NCBI GenBank assembly: GCA_951800645.1
Contig: CATOIK010000001.1
Coordinates: 1 to 64,000, forward strand
DNA from: an uncultured Eubacteriales bacterium
Lineage (GTDB): Bacteria; Bacillota; Clostridia; Lachnospirales; Lachnospiraceae
Direction of reading: 5' to 3'
DNA: 64,000 bases
Notes under the pieces: generated by a model
What the model was told of the DNA's origin: nothing
Databases searched by the model: none
Seen by the model: only the letters and a program-made list of their open reading frames with translations
In this document: positions 14,206-23,159 of the stretch, in pieces
How the letters are laid out: every line of letters begins with the position of its first letter
Position numbering within the stretch: the stretch's first letter is position 1
Made by a program: the position numbers and the translations under genes

Positions 14206-16125
14206 ATGGCTAAGACACAGTACAATGCAGACAGTATCACCGTGCTGGAAGGGCTGGAGGCAGTCCGCAAGCGGCCCGGAATGTATATTGGAGGCGTAGG
14301 CACCAAGGGGCTCAACCACCTGATTTATGAGATTGTGGACAATGCAGTGGACGAGCATTTGGCAGGCTTCTGTAATGAGGTCTGGGTGTCCTTGGAGGCA
14401 GACGGCTCCTGTACCGTGCGGGACAGCGGCCGTGGTATTCCTGTTGAGATGCATAAAAAAGGCGTTTCCGCAGCCCGTGTGGTACTGTCTACCCTTCACG
14501 CCGGCGGAAAATTTGATAACGACGCCTATAAGACCAGCGGCGGCCTTCACGGTGTAGGATCTTCCGTAGTAAATGCTCTGTCTGCCCGGATGGATATTAA
14601 AATCTACAAAAACGGATATATCCATCACGACGGTTACGAGCGGGGCGTGCCGGTGATTTCCTTGGAAAAAGGCCTTTTGCCTACTTTGGGACGGACGAAG
14701 GAGACCGGAACCCAGATTAACTTCCTGCCGGACGGAGAAATTTTTGAGAAGACTCGTTTTAAGGCAGACTGGCTGAAAAGCCGGCTTCATGAGACTGCTT
14801 ACTTAAATCCGGGACTTACCATCTACTATGCTAACCGCCGTGCCGGCGAGGAGGAGGAAATTATCTTCCACGAGCCGGAGGGAATCGTAGCTTATGTAAA
14901 GGAGCTGAACAACGGAAAGAATTCTGTCCACGAGCCGATCTACTTTAAAAGCGAGATTGATAAAATCGAGGTGGAGGTGGCTATCCAGTTTGTAGACACC
15001 TTTGAGGAGAATATTTTAGGCTTCTGCAACAACATTTTCACCCAGGAGGGAGGCACCCACCTGGTAGGCTTTAAGACCCGGTTTACGCAGTTGATCAATA
15101 CTTATGCAAAAGAGCTGGGAATCTTAAAGGAGAAAGACCCTAATTTTACCGGCGCAGATACCCGAAACGGCATGACGGCTATTGTGGCAGTAAAGCATCC
15201 TGATCCTATTTTTGAGGGCCAGACCAAGACGAAGCTGGCCAGTGCCGACGCTACCAAGGCAGTGTTCTCCATCAGCGGAGATTTTTTGCAGCACTATTTT
15301 GACCGGAACTTGGAGGTGCTGAAATCGGTTATCGCCTGTGCCGAAAAGTCTGCCAAGATTCGGAAGGCTGAGGAAAAGGCCAAAACCAACATGCTTACCA
15401 AATCCAGATTTTCCTTTGACAGCAACGGAAAGCTGGCTAACTGCGAAAGCCGGGAAGCGGAAAAATGCGAAATTTTCATTGTAGAGGGAGATTCTGCAGG
15501 CGGTTCTGCCAAAACTGCCAGAAACCGTCAGTATCAGGCCATTCTGCCAATCCGGGGAAAAATCTTAAATGTAGAGAAAGCTTCCATGGATAAGGTGCTG
15601 GCCAATGCAGAGATTAAAACCATGATCAATGCCTTTGGCTGCGGTTTTTCCGAGGGCTACGGAAATGATTTTGACATTTCCAGGCTGCGCTATCACAAGA
15701 TTATTCTAATGACGGATGCGGATGTAGACGGCAGCCACATCGACACTCTGCTTTTGACTTTTTTATACCGGTTCATGCCGGAGCTGATTTACAACGGCCA
15801 TGTGTTTATCGCAATGCCGCCTCTTTACAAGGTAATTCCTTCCAGAGGCCAGGAACAGTATTTATACGATGACAAGGAGCTGGAGCGGTATCGTAAGAGC
15901 CACACAGGAGATTTCCGGCTGCAGCGCTACAAAGGCCTGGGTGAGATGGACCCGGATCAGCTTTGGGAGACTACTCTGGACCCGGAACGCCGGGTATTAA
16001 AGCGGGTGGAAATCGAGGATGCCCGTATGGCCTCTGAGGTGACGGAAATGCTGATGGGCAGTGAAGTGCCGCCCCGCAGAAAGTTTATCTACGACCATGC
16101 GGACGAAGCTGAGATTGACGCATAA
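14206..16125 (+). CDS. parE: Type II topoisomerase subunit B (ParE/GyrB-like)
   Basis: The 639-residue ATPase subunit has the GHKL site EIVDNAVDEHLAG and DSGRGIPVEMH, the ATP lid GGLHGVGSSVVNALS, the transducer region, and a TOPRIM domain with FIVEGDSAGGSAKTARNRQ and MTDADVDGSHIDTLLLTF. It ends with YKGLGEMDPDQLWETTLDPERR, as in all GyrB/ParE proteins. It is paired with an A subunit that lacks an obvious GyrA-box, so topoisomerase IV is more likely than gyrase; the distinction is inference. The partner gene follows after 14 bases. Confidence 0.9.
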   Translation: MAKTQYNADSITVLEGLEAVRKRPGMYIGGVGTKGLNHLIYEIVDNAVDEHLAGFCNEVWVSLEADGSCTVRDSGRGIPVEMHKKGVSAARVVLSTLHAGGKFDNDAYKTSGGLHGVGSSVVNALSARMDIKIYKNGYIHHDGYERGVPVISLEKGLLPTLGRTKETGTQINFLPDGEIFEKTRFKADWLKSRLHETAYLNPGLTIYYANRRAGEEEEIIFHEPEGIVAYVKELNNGKNSVHEPIYFKSEIDKIEVEVAIQFVDTFEENILGFCNNIFTQEGGTHLVGFKTRFTQLINTYAKELGILKEKDPNFTGADTRNGMTAIVAVKHPDPIFEGQTKTKLASADATKAVFSISGDFLQHYFDRNLEVLKSVIACAEKSAKIRKAEEKAKTNMLTKSRFSFDSNGKLANCESREAEKCEIFIVEGDSAGGSAKTARNRQYQAILPIRGKILNVEKASMDKVLANAEIKTMINAFGCGFSEGYGNDFDISRLRYHKIILMTDADVDGSHIDTLLLTFLYRFMPELIYNGHVFIAMPPLYKVIPSRGQEQYLYDDKELERYRKSHTGDFRLQRYKGLGEMDPDQLWETTLDPERRVLKRVEIEDARMASEVTEMLMGSEVPPRRKFIYDHADEAEIDA

Positions 16126-16139
16126 GAAGGAGAGGAATT

Positions 16140-18374
16140 ATGGCTGAGAAGATACTGACAACAGAATTTTCGGAGGAAATGCAGCGCAGCTACTTAAATT
16201 ATTCCATGAGCGTAATTACTGCCAGGGCCATTCCCGATGCCAGGGACGGCTTAAAGCCGGTGCAGCGCCGGGTCCTCTACGATATGAGCGAGTTAAAGCT
16301 GGGCCATGACAAGCCCCACAGGAAGTCAGCCCGTATTGTAGGCGATACCATGGGTAAATACCATCCCCATGGCGACAGCTCCATTTACGAGACTCTGGTG
16401 GTAATGTCCCAGGATTTTAAAAAGGGAATGGCTCTGGTAGACGGACACGGAAACTTTGGTTCTATTGAGGGCGATGGGGCTGCTGCCATGCGTTACACAG
16501 AGGCAAGACTTCAGAAGTTTGCAGAGGAAGTGTACTTAAAAGACCTGGACAAGACCGTCAGCTTTGTCTCCAACTACGATGAATCGGAGAAGGAGCCGGA
16601 GGTGCTTCCGGTCCGGGTGCCAAACCTTTTGATCAACGGCTCAGAGGGCATCGCCGTAGGCATGAGCACCAGCATCCCCCCTCATAATTTAGGGGAAGTA
16701 ATCGATCTGGTAATGGCCTATATCGACAATCCGGACATGACTACAGCAGAGATGATGGAATATCTGCCGGGGCCGGATTTCCCTACCGGCGGCATCATCG
16801 CCAACAAAAAGGATTTGCCGGAGATTTATGAGACCGGTGTGGGAAAGATTAAGCTGCGGGGCAAGCTGGAAGTGGAGCTGGGCCGCAGAAAGGCAGACAA
16901 GGACAAGCTGATTATCAGTGAGATTCCCTACACCATGATTGGCGCCGGCATCAACAAGTTTCTGATGGATGTGGCAGACCTGGTGGAGAGCAAAAAGCTG
17001 CCGGATGTGGTGGATATTTCCAACCAGTCCAACAAAGAGGGCATCCGTATTGTTCTGGAGCTGAAAAAGGACGCTGACATTGAGAAAATCCGCAATATTT
17101 TATATAAGAAGACCAAGCTGGAGGACACCTTTGGCGTAAACATGCTGGCGATTGCCCATGGGCGGCCAGAGACCCTGAATTTAAAAGGAATACTGTCCAA
17201 TTACCTGGAATTCCAGTATGAGAACGCTACCCGCAAGTATCAGGTTCTGTTAGATAAGGAACTGGAGAGAAAGGAAATCCGGGAAGGCCTGATGAAAGCC
17301 TGCGATGTCATCGACCTGATCATTGCCATTCTTCGCGGCTCTAAAAATCTGAAAGATGCAAAGGCATGCTTAATGAACGGCGACATCTCCAATATCCATT
17401 TTAAGCATCCCGGCTTTGAGGAGGACGCAAGACAGCTTCGTTTCACAGAGAAGCAGGCGGCGGCAATTCTGGAGATGCGGCTTTACAAGCTGATTGGCCT
17501 GGAGATTCTGGCGCTGGAGAAGGAGTACAGGGAGTGTCTGAAAAAGATTGCCCAGTATGAAAAAATCTTAAAAAGCCGGAAGAACATGAACCAGGTGATC
17601 AAGGAGGATCTGGCTCATATTAAGGAAGAATTCAGCCTTCCCCGCCGCACCCTGATCGAGGACGGCAAAGAAGCTGTCTATGAGGAAGCTCCCATGGAGG
17701 TGCAGGAGGTTGTCTTTGTTATGGATCGGTTTGGCTACTGCAAGGTATTAGACCGGCAGACCTATGAGCGGAACCAGGAGACAGTGGAGCAGGAATACAA
17801 GTATGTAATTCCCTGCTTAAATACAGATAAGCTCTGCATCTTTACCAATACCGGCAGTCTGCACCAGACCAAGCTGCTGGAGATTCCCGCCGGAAAGCTG
17901 CGGGACAAGGGTACGCCCATTGACAATGTAAGCAAATACGATGGAAGCAAAGAGGAAATTGTGTTCCTGACTAACTTCAGCCGTCTTACCGGCCAGATGC
18001 TTCTGTTTGCCACAAAGAAGGCAATGCTGAAGCAGGTTCCGGCAGAGGAGTTTGTCACCAACAACCGGACTGTGGCTGCTACCAAGCTGCAGGACGGCGA
18101 CCGTGTAGCTGTCATCCGGGTGATTGGCGCAGAGACGGATGTGGCGCTGCAGACTACCGGAGACATGTTCCTGCGCTTTACTATGGAGGAAATTCCGGAG
18201 ATGAAAAAGGCCTCAAAAGGCGTTCGGGGCATGAAATTAGGCAAGGACGAGGAGCTGGAACAGGTTTACTTTGTAAGCCAGGAGCCAGTTATCACTTACA
18301 AGAAGAAAGAGGTTCATTTAAATCGGCTGAAAATTGCAAAACGAGATGGAAAAGGCAGCAAGGTACGCCTGTAG
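16140..18374 (+). CDS. parC: Type II topoisomerase subunit A (ParC/GyrA-like)
   Basis: The 744-residue cleavage subunit carries the catalytic Tyr119 in AAAMRYTEARLQ and the quinolone-binding region HPHGDSSIYETL, with Ser80 and Glu84 at the positions linked to fluoroquinolone susceptibility when unchanged. A coiled-coil tower domain follows (about 340-480), then a C-terminal beta-pinwheel (about 500-740). I see no QRRGG-type GyrA-box, which favours ParC. With ParE it would unlink daughter chromosomes. It is shorter than typical GyrA proteins (about 820 or more). Confidence 0.9.
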   Translation: MAEKILTTEFSEEMQRSYLNYSMSVITARAIPDARDGLKPVQRRVLYDMSELKLGHDKPHRKSARIVGDTMGKYHPHGDSSIYETLVVMSQDFKKGMALVDGHGNFGSIEGDGAAAMRYTEARLQKFAEEVYLKDLDKTVSFVSNYDESEKEPEVLPVRVPNLLINGSEGIAVGMSTSIPPHNLGEVIDLVMAYIDNPDMTTAEMMEYLPGPDFPTGGIIANKKDLPEIYETGVGKIKLRGKLEVELGRRKADKDKLIISEIPYTMIGAGINKFLMDVADLVESKKLPDVVDISNQSNKEGIRIVLELKKDADIEKIRNILYKKTKLEDTFGVNMLAIAHGRPETLNLKGILSNYLEFQYENATRKYQVLLDKELERKEIREGLMKACDVIDLIIAILRGSKNLKDAKACLMNGDISNIHFKHPGFEEDARQLRFTEKQAAAILEMRLYKLIGLEILALEKEYRECLKKIAQYEKILKSRKNMNQVIKEDLAHIKEEFSLPRRTLIEDGKEAVYEEAPMEVQEVVFVMDRFGYCKVLDRQTYERNQETVEQEYKYVIPCLNTDKLCIFTNTGSLHQTKLLEIPAGKLRDKGTPIDNVSKYDGSKEEIVFLTNFSRLTGQMLLFATKKAMLKQVPAEEFVTNNRTVAATKLQDGDRVAVIRVIGAETDVALQTTGDMFLRFTMEEIPEMKKASKGVRGMKLGKDEELEQVYFVSQEPVITYKKKEVHLNRLKIAKRDGKGSKVRL

Positions 18375-18388
18375 AAATCAGGGAAATG

Positions 18389-18424
18389 TTCGCGGGAGAG
18401 ATACAAATGTATTTTTCTCGCGAA
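18389..18424 (+). terminator. Hairpin after parC
   Basis: TTCGCG pairs with CGCGAA across an imperfect stem that also contains ATACA/TGTAT, followed by a T-rich stretch interrupted by other bases. It is probably the parC terminator, though not a textbook one. Confidence 0.5.
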
Positions 18425-18430
18425 TTTCTA

Positions 18431-18460
18431 TTGATTTTTTCCTGAAATTGGTATAGTATA
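18431..18460 (+). promoter_or_regulatory. Likely asd promoter
   Basis: TTGATT (18431-18436), 17-bp spacer, TAGTAT (18454-18459), inside an AT-rich stretch that offers other -10 registers. I see no lysine riboswitch in the 85-base leader that follows. Confidence 0.45.
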
Positions 18461-18547
18461 AGTCTTATGTTGCTGTCGGGGATTACGGTCAGGATCCGGC
18501 CGGTCCGGCAGCATGGGGAGAATGAAAAACAAAGGAGCAGAAAGACT

Positions 18548-19633
18548 ATGGAGAAAAAGCTGAAAGTCGGTGTTTTAGGTGCAACTGGAATGGTAGGACA
18601 GAGATTTATTTCCCTTTTGGAAAATCATCCCTGGTATGAGGTAGTAACGGTAGCTGCAAGCCCCCGTTCTGCTGGAAAGACCTATGAGGAAGCCGTAGGC
18701 GGCCGCTGGAAAATGACTACTCCCATGCCGGAGGCAGTTAAGTCGCTGGTGGTTATGAATGTCAACGAGGTAGAAAAGGTAGCTGCCAGCGTAGATTTTG
18801 TATTCAGCGCAGTGGATATGACGAAGGAGGAAATCAAGGCCATTGAGGAGGCTTATGCAAAGACAGAGACTCCTGTAGTTTCCAATAACAGCGCTCATCG
18901 CTGGACCCCGGATGTTCCCATGGTGGTTCCGGAGATCAATCCGGAGCACTTTGATGTGATCGAGTTCCAGAAAAAACGGCTGGGCACTAAGAAGGGCTTT
19001 GTTGCCGTAAAGCCCAACTGCTCCATTCAGAGCTATGCACCGGTGCTGACTGCATGGAAAGAGTTTGAACCCTATGAGGTAGTAGCGACTACTTACCAGG
19101 CTATTTCCGGCGCTGGAAAGACCTTCAAGGACTGGCCGGAAATGGAAGGCAACATTATTCCCTATATCGGCGGAGAAGAAGAAAAGAGCGAGCAGGAGCC
19201 GCTCCGGATCTGGGGCAGGATTGAGGACGGCGTAATTGTAAAGGCGGCTGAACCGAAAATCACTTGCCAGTGCATCCGCGTTCCGGTATTAAACGGCCAT
19301 ACTGCCGCCGTATTTGTAAAATTCCGTAAGAACCCTACCAAGGAAGAACTGATTGAACATCTGAATAAGTTTTCCGGTCTGCCTCAGGAGCTTGGCCTGC
19401 CCAGCGCACCGAAGCAGTTCATTCAGTATTTGGAGGAGGATAATCGTCCCCAGGTAAGTCTGGATGTAGACTTTGAAAAGGGCATGGGTGTTTCCGTAGG
19501 CCGTTTGAGAGAGGACACAGTTTATGACTGGAAGTTTGTAGGCCTGTCTCACAACACGGTCCGGGGCGCAGCCGGCGGCGCAGTGCTTTGTGCAGAGCTG
19601 TTGACTGCAAAGGGTTATATTGCAGCAAAATAG
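18548..19633 (+). CDS. asd: Aspartate-semialdehyde dehydrogenase
   Basis: The 361-residue enzyme reduces aspartyl phosphate to aspartate semialdehyde with NADPH, for lysine, threonine and methionine synthesis. Residues 8-15 (GATGMVGQ) are the nucleotide-binding turn. The catalytic cysteine is in VKPNCSIQSYAPVL, and the helix with VSVGRLREDTVYDWKFVGLSHNTVRGAAGG closes the active site. It is the archaeal/fungal-type branch found in many Clostridia. The start at 18548 follows AAAGGAGCAGAAAG. galM follows after 44 bases. Confidence 0.95.
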   Translation: MEKKLKVGVLGATGMVGQRFISLLENHPWYEVVTVAASPRSAGKTYEEAVGGRWKMTTPMPEAVKSLVVMNVNEVEKVAASVDFVFSAVDMTKEEIKAIEEAYAKTETPVVSNNSAHRWTPDVPMVVPEINPEHFDVIEFQKKRLGTKKGFVAVKPNCSIQSYAPVLTAWKEFEPYEVVATTYQAISGAGKTFKDWPEMEGNIIPYIGGEEEKSEQEPLRIWGRIEDGVIVKAAEPKITCQCIRVPVLNGHTAAVFVKFRKNPTKEELIEHLNKFSGLPQELGLPSAPKQFIQYLEEDNRPQVSLDVDFEKGMGVSVGRLREDTVYDWKFVGLSHNTVRGAAGGAVLCAELLTAKGYIAAK

Positions 19634-19677
19634 TATTTGAATAAAGGAACTTTTCAGGAGAGGGGATTTTCGTTATT

Positions 19678-20739
19678 ATGGCATGGAAAAAAGAAGCATT
19701 CGGAACCTTGAAAAACGGAGCGGAGGTAAGCAAGTACACTTTGACCAATGAAAACGGCGTGTCTGCTGCCTTTACGGATTTAGGCGGCGTCTGGCTGGAG
19801 ATGAAGGTGCCGGATAAAGACGGAAAGTTTGAGGATGTGCTGCTGGGCTACGACTGCGCAGACCGGGTTTTAAACGGAAGCGGTCACCTGGGAGAGATTG
19901 TAGGAAGAAATGCCAACCGGATCGGTGGGGCAGCCTTTACCTTAAACGGCGTTACCTATGCCCTGGTTATCAATTCCGGTAAGGAAAACAACCTTCACAG
20001 CGGCCCGGATTTTTATCGGGACCGGCTGTGGGACGCCCAGGCAGAGGAAACTGGTCTGGGAACCAGAATTACCTTTTCCTTATTCAGCCCGGACGGAGAC
20101 CAGAACTATCCGGGGAATGCGAATATTGCTGTCAGCTATACCCTGACGCCGGACAACAGCCTGAAGCTGGACTATACCATGACATCGGACGAGGATACCA
20201 TCGCCAACTTTACCAACCATGCCTACTTTAATCTGGCCGGACACAAGGCCGGAACCATTCTGGATCAGAAGGTCTGGATTGACGCAGATACCTATACCAT
20301 TCCGGATGAGGAGTCCATTCCTACCGGAGAACTGGTTCCTGTTAAAGGCACACCTATGGACTTTACGGAGCTGAAGCCTATTGGCCGGGATATTGACGCA
20401 GATTATGCGCCTCTTATTTGGGCAAAAGGCTTTGACCATAACTGGGTGCTGAACCATGAGGCAGGGGAGCTGGCTCTGTCTGCAAAGGCAGTAGACGAGG
20501 CTTCTGGCCGGGTAATGGAGGTTTATACAGACCTGCCAGGCGTACAGTTTTATACTGCTAACTGGCTGGATGAAGAACCGGGAAAAAAGGGAGCAGTTTA
20601 CAATGCCCGCAGCGGTTACTGCTTTGAAACCCAGTATTTTCCGGATGCCATCAACAAGCCTCAGTTTCCGTCTCCTGTGCTGAAGGCAGGAGAGGAATAC
20701 CGGACTGTTACCGTGTATCATTTTGACCTGTTAGATTAA
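19678..20739 (+). CDS. galM: Aldose 1-epimerase (galactose mutarotase)
   Basis: The 353-residue protein interconverts alpha and beta sugar anomers. Family motifs are GRNANRIGGAAFTLNG (about 80-95), NNLHSGPDFYRDRLWDA with the catalytic His, TNHAYFNLAGH with the second His, and FCFETQ-like SGYCFETQYFPDAINKP with the catalytic Glu near the end. Full length. It may handle sugars released by the nearby polysaccharide locus, but it belongs to a separate transcription unit, so that link is only positional. Confidence 0.95.
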   Translation: MAWKKEAFGTLKNGAEVSKYTLTNENGVSAAFTDLGGVWLEMKVPDKDGKFEDVLLGYDCADRVLNGSGHLGEIVGRNANRIGGAAFTLNGVTYALVINSGKENNLHSGPDFYRDRLWDAQAEETGLGTRITFSLFSPDGDQNYPGNANIAVSYTLTPDNSLKLDYTMTSDEDTIANFTNHAYFNLAGHKAGTILDQKVWIDADTYTIPDEESIPTGELVPVKGTPMDFTELKPIGRDIDADYAPLIWAKGFDHNWVLNHEAGELALSAKAVDEASGRVMEVYTDLPGVQFYTANWLDEEPGKKGAVYNARSGYCFETQYFPDAINKPQFPSPVLKAGEEYRTVTVYHFDLLD

Positions 20740-20817
20740 AATTTACTTTGATAAAACCGTCTTCAAAAATCTGGCATTTTTCGCAGAAGATGCTAGTGTA
20801 ATATCCTTTCTGAATCA

Positions 20818-20824
20818 CATACTA
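20818..20824 (+). promoter_or_regulatory. Sigma-G-like -10 element of the SASP gene
   Basis: CATACTA is an exact match to the sigma-G -10 consensus, about 90 bases upstream of a spore-protein gene. The -35 region (GTGTAAT near 20797) is only a partial match. Confidence 0.5.
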
Positions 20825-20872
20825 ACATCGTAACAAAAAACAAACCGGTCGTGAGGTAGGACGAAAGAAAAA

Positions 20873-20892
20873 GGCCTGCCCCATGGCAGGCC
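20873..20892 (+). repeat. GGCCTGCC/GGCAGGCC hairpin in the SASP leader
   Basis: A perfect 8-bp stem with a 4-base loop ends 5 bases before the AAAGGAG ribosome binding site. It has no T tract, so mRNA stabilisation or translation control is likelier than termination. Confidence 0.55.
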
Positions 20893-20912
20893 AGCAGAAA
20901 GGAGAAAAACTT

Positions 20913-21119
20913 ATGGCAAGCAAATCTTCTAACAGAACTGAGGTTCCCGAGGCAAAAGAGGCAATGGATCGTTTTAAAATGGAAGTAGCCAGCGAGCTGG
21001 GCGTTCCGTTAAGCAACGGTTACAACGGCAACCTGACTTCCGCACAGAACGGTTCTGTAGGCGGTCACATGGTAAAGAAGATGATCGAGGCTCAGGAGAG
21101 ACAGATGGCCGGTAAGTAA
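20913..21119 (+). CDS. Alpha/beta-type small acid-soluble spore protein
   Basis: The 68-residue protein is a full SASP: MASKSSNRTEVPEAKEAMDRFK, then the first family signature KMEVASELGVPL and the second NGNLTSAQNGSVGGHMVKKMI. These proteins coat spore DNA and protect it from UV and chemical damage, and are degraded at germination by GPR protease near the EVASELG site. The start follows AAAGGAG. It is direct evidence that the organism sporulates. A terminator follows at 21174. Confidence 0.96.
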   Translation: MASKSSNRTEVPEAKEAMDRFKMEVASELGVPLSNGYNGNLTSAQNGSVGGHMVKKMIEAQERQMAGK

Positions 21120-21173
21120 ATCGGACAAAGCCTTTCTAAGCTGCGGTAATCAAAACAAAATACCGTAAACAGG

Positions 21174-21210
21174 GAAAGCCCCGGAGCAGATGCGCTTCGG
21201 GACTTTCTTA
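21174..21210 (+). terminator. Terminator after the SASP gene
   Basis: GAAAG plus CCCCGGAGC pairs imperfectly with GCTTCGGG plus CTTTC. It also lies just past the stop of the minus-strand lyase gene and may serve both. Confidence 0.65.
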
Positions 21211-21227
21211 TTCATAGGCAAACTTTT

Positions 21228-23120
21228 TTACATCGGTAATATTTCCAGTCTGCATTTTTTCTCAAATACCACCAGAGACCGCCACATATCGTGCTTCCAG
21301 GCAGTTTGAAGCCTTGGGTCTGTAATGGGAAGCCGTTCTTTAAAAACATGTCCTGCGTCTGTAATCCTGCACTGGCCCAGTTTTCCAATCTTCAGTACCA
21401 AAGACGCCTCATCCCAGAAAGGTTCCTCATAGGTGATCAAAGACAGCACAGGCTGTAAGGAGCCGCAGGAGGCAGTATCTGTCACTGTAATTCCCTGTCC
21501 CTTATCCAGGCGGACCGTCCGTTTGTAGGAACGGACCTGCTCCTCCGGATAGGCGTCTGCAAGCTCCATGGAGATTTCTCCAAACTCCTCTGATAGCTGC
21601 CAGATTACATCTCTGGCCTGATACTGAGGGCCGTTGTGCTGCAGGGCGGCTATGACGTTTTTTCCATTTTGGGATGGATCCGGAAATTCTCTGGAATAAC
21701 CGTAGGGAAGCTTTAATGCACTTTCTTCACTGCAGCCAATAAAGGATGGAAGATTGTGGTACTGGGACTGCATGGTCCAGATGGAGTACCGATCTGGAGA
21801 AAAGGTTTTTTTCTGATAAGTTTCCACGCCAATATCGGCAAACAGAGGGTTTCCATCCAGATAGACTGTAAAGCTTCCGGTATCGTTGTGGTTATGGCTG
21901 TCATTATTGTCTCCGGCCTTGACTGCCAGACAGAACCGGTCGTCTCTTGCAATAAAGAGACCGGCGCTGGGATAGTAAAGGTCGTCTCCAAGGGCAGGGG
22001 ACTTACACTGAAAGGAGCGCATTTCCCAGGCGTGGAACACGGTCAGAAGCCTGTAATACAGATTGTGCTCGTCCCTTAAAAGCGGGTCTTCTGATACTTT
22101 GAAATCCTCGGCAGCCAGTTTCATAAGCCGGGGATTTTCTGTTTGCAGTCCAAACAGAAATTCTCTGGCGCCGCAGCGTCCGGCTGCAGGAGAGCAGTCT
22201 GCAAAGTTAATGTAGTAGGGACCTGCTGCGTGGGCCTGCAGGATGTAGGCTGCAATATTTTTGATTTTCGGTTCCTGATACAGAGCCTTAAAGTGACCGC
22301 CTGTCACTGCGTTCAGAATTTCCATACAGCCAAAGAGGCAGAGGCCTGCATGGCGGTAATACTGGGCGCCTTCATCGCAGCAGCCGTCTTCTCCGTATTC
22401 GTCAAGGAAATAATCAATGCTTTGACAGGCTTTCCGGAAGATCTGCTGCTTTACCGGCTCCTCCAGATTGGACAAAAAAGCGGCTAAAAGTATGTTCTGG
22501 GTACACCATACCGTCCAGTTGTTCATGGGGCTTTTTCCGTCCCCCATCCACCAGAAATACTCCTCAAGATAGGGGCTGAAAATCCGTTCCTGTAAGGCGT
22601 GATTTACCAGGGCGGAGACAGCCGGGCTTACTGCATCTAATTCCTCTGCTAAGAGATACCGGGCCATAGCAAGAACAGCGCCGGTTTCTGCAGCAAACAG
22701 GTCGATTACCGGCCGGGAGATGTCCGGAAGAGGAAGCTGCGGGGTATCCCGGATATAGGAATTGTGGGCCGGAAGGCACCAGGAGGTTTCTTCGCAGATG
22801 GACCAGAGGCCGTTTAAGGCGGCGTCCATAAACCGTCCCTTATGTTCAGCGCATTCTGCCAGGGCAAAGCTGTTTAGCAGCGTTCTGCGGGAAAACTGCT
22901 TGTTCTCGTAGGGGATGCGCCGTCCGGTCCTGGTAAAATCCAGATAGTCAGTGGCCTGAATAACCGGCCAGTCCGCCTTAAGTCCCTGTTCTCCTTCCTC
23001 AATGAGACAGTTGCGGATTTTTGTTTCCAAAGCTTCCCAGGCATTCCGGTCCCTTGCAGGAGCAGAAGGGCAGAAAGGCGAAAAAGGACGATGATAAGTA
23101 TTGGCAAGTTCCTGAAACAC
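21228..23120 (-). CDS. Heparinase II/III-family polysaccharide lyase-like protein
   Basis: The 630-residue protein has an N-terminal alpha/alpha toroid region (about 20-340) and a C-terminal beta-sandwich. The conserved heparinase II/III segment is AGDNNDSHNHNDTGSFTVYLDGNP (about 395-420), followed by FADIGVETYQKKTFS. These enzymes cleave uronate-containing polymers by beta-elimination. No signal peptide is visible, so it probably acts on imported oligosaccharides. The start is a GTG behind AAAGGAGGGA. It is transcribed with the response regulator and kinase upstream of it. Substrate is not readable. Confidence 0.85.
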   Translation of the reverse strand: MFQELANTYHRPFSPFCPSAPARDRNAWEALETKIRNCLIEEGEQGLKADWPVIQATDYLDFTRTGRRIPYENKQFSRRTLLNSFALAECAEHKGRFMDAALNGLWSICEETSWCLPAHNSYIRDTPQLPLPDISRPVIDLFAAETGAVLAMARYLLAEELDAVSPAVSALVNHALQERIFSPYLEEYFWWMGDGKSPMNNWTVWCTQNILLAAFLSNLEEPVKQQIFRKACQSIDYFLDEYGEDGCCDEGAQYYRHAGLCLFGCMEILNAVTGGHFKALYQEPKIKNIAAYILQAHAAGPYYINFADCSPAAGRCGAREFLFGLQTENPRLMKLAAEDFKVSEDPLLRDEHNLYYRLLTVFHAWEMRSFQCKSPALGDDLYYPSAGLFIARDDRFCLAVKAGDNNDSHNHNDTGSFTVYLDGNPLFADIGVETYQKKTFSPDRYSIWTMQSQYHNLPSFIGCSEESALKLPYGYSREFPDPSQNGKNVIAALQHNGPQYQARDVIWQLSEEFGEISMELADAYPEEQVRSYKRTVRLDKGQGITVTDTASCGSLQPVLSLITYEEPFWDEASLVLKIGKLGQCRITDAGHVFKERLPITDPRLQTAWKHDMWRSLVVFEKKCRLEILPM

Positions 23121-23159
23121 GAAAAATCCCTCCTTTACAGTGCGTAGTTTGGCTTACAG

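Noticed and set aside
18462-18547. Lysine riboswitch upstream of asd
   Set aside because: The leader is only about 85 bases long and lacks the conserved lysine aptamer pattern.
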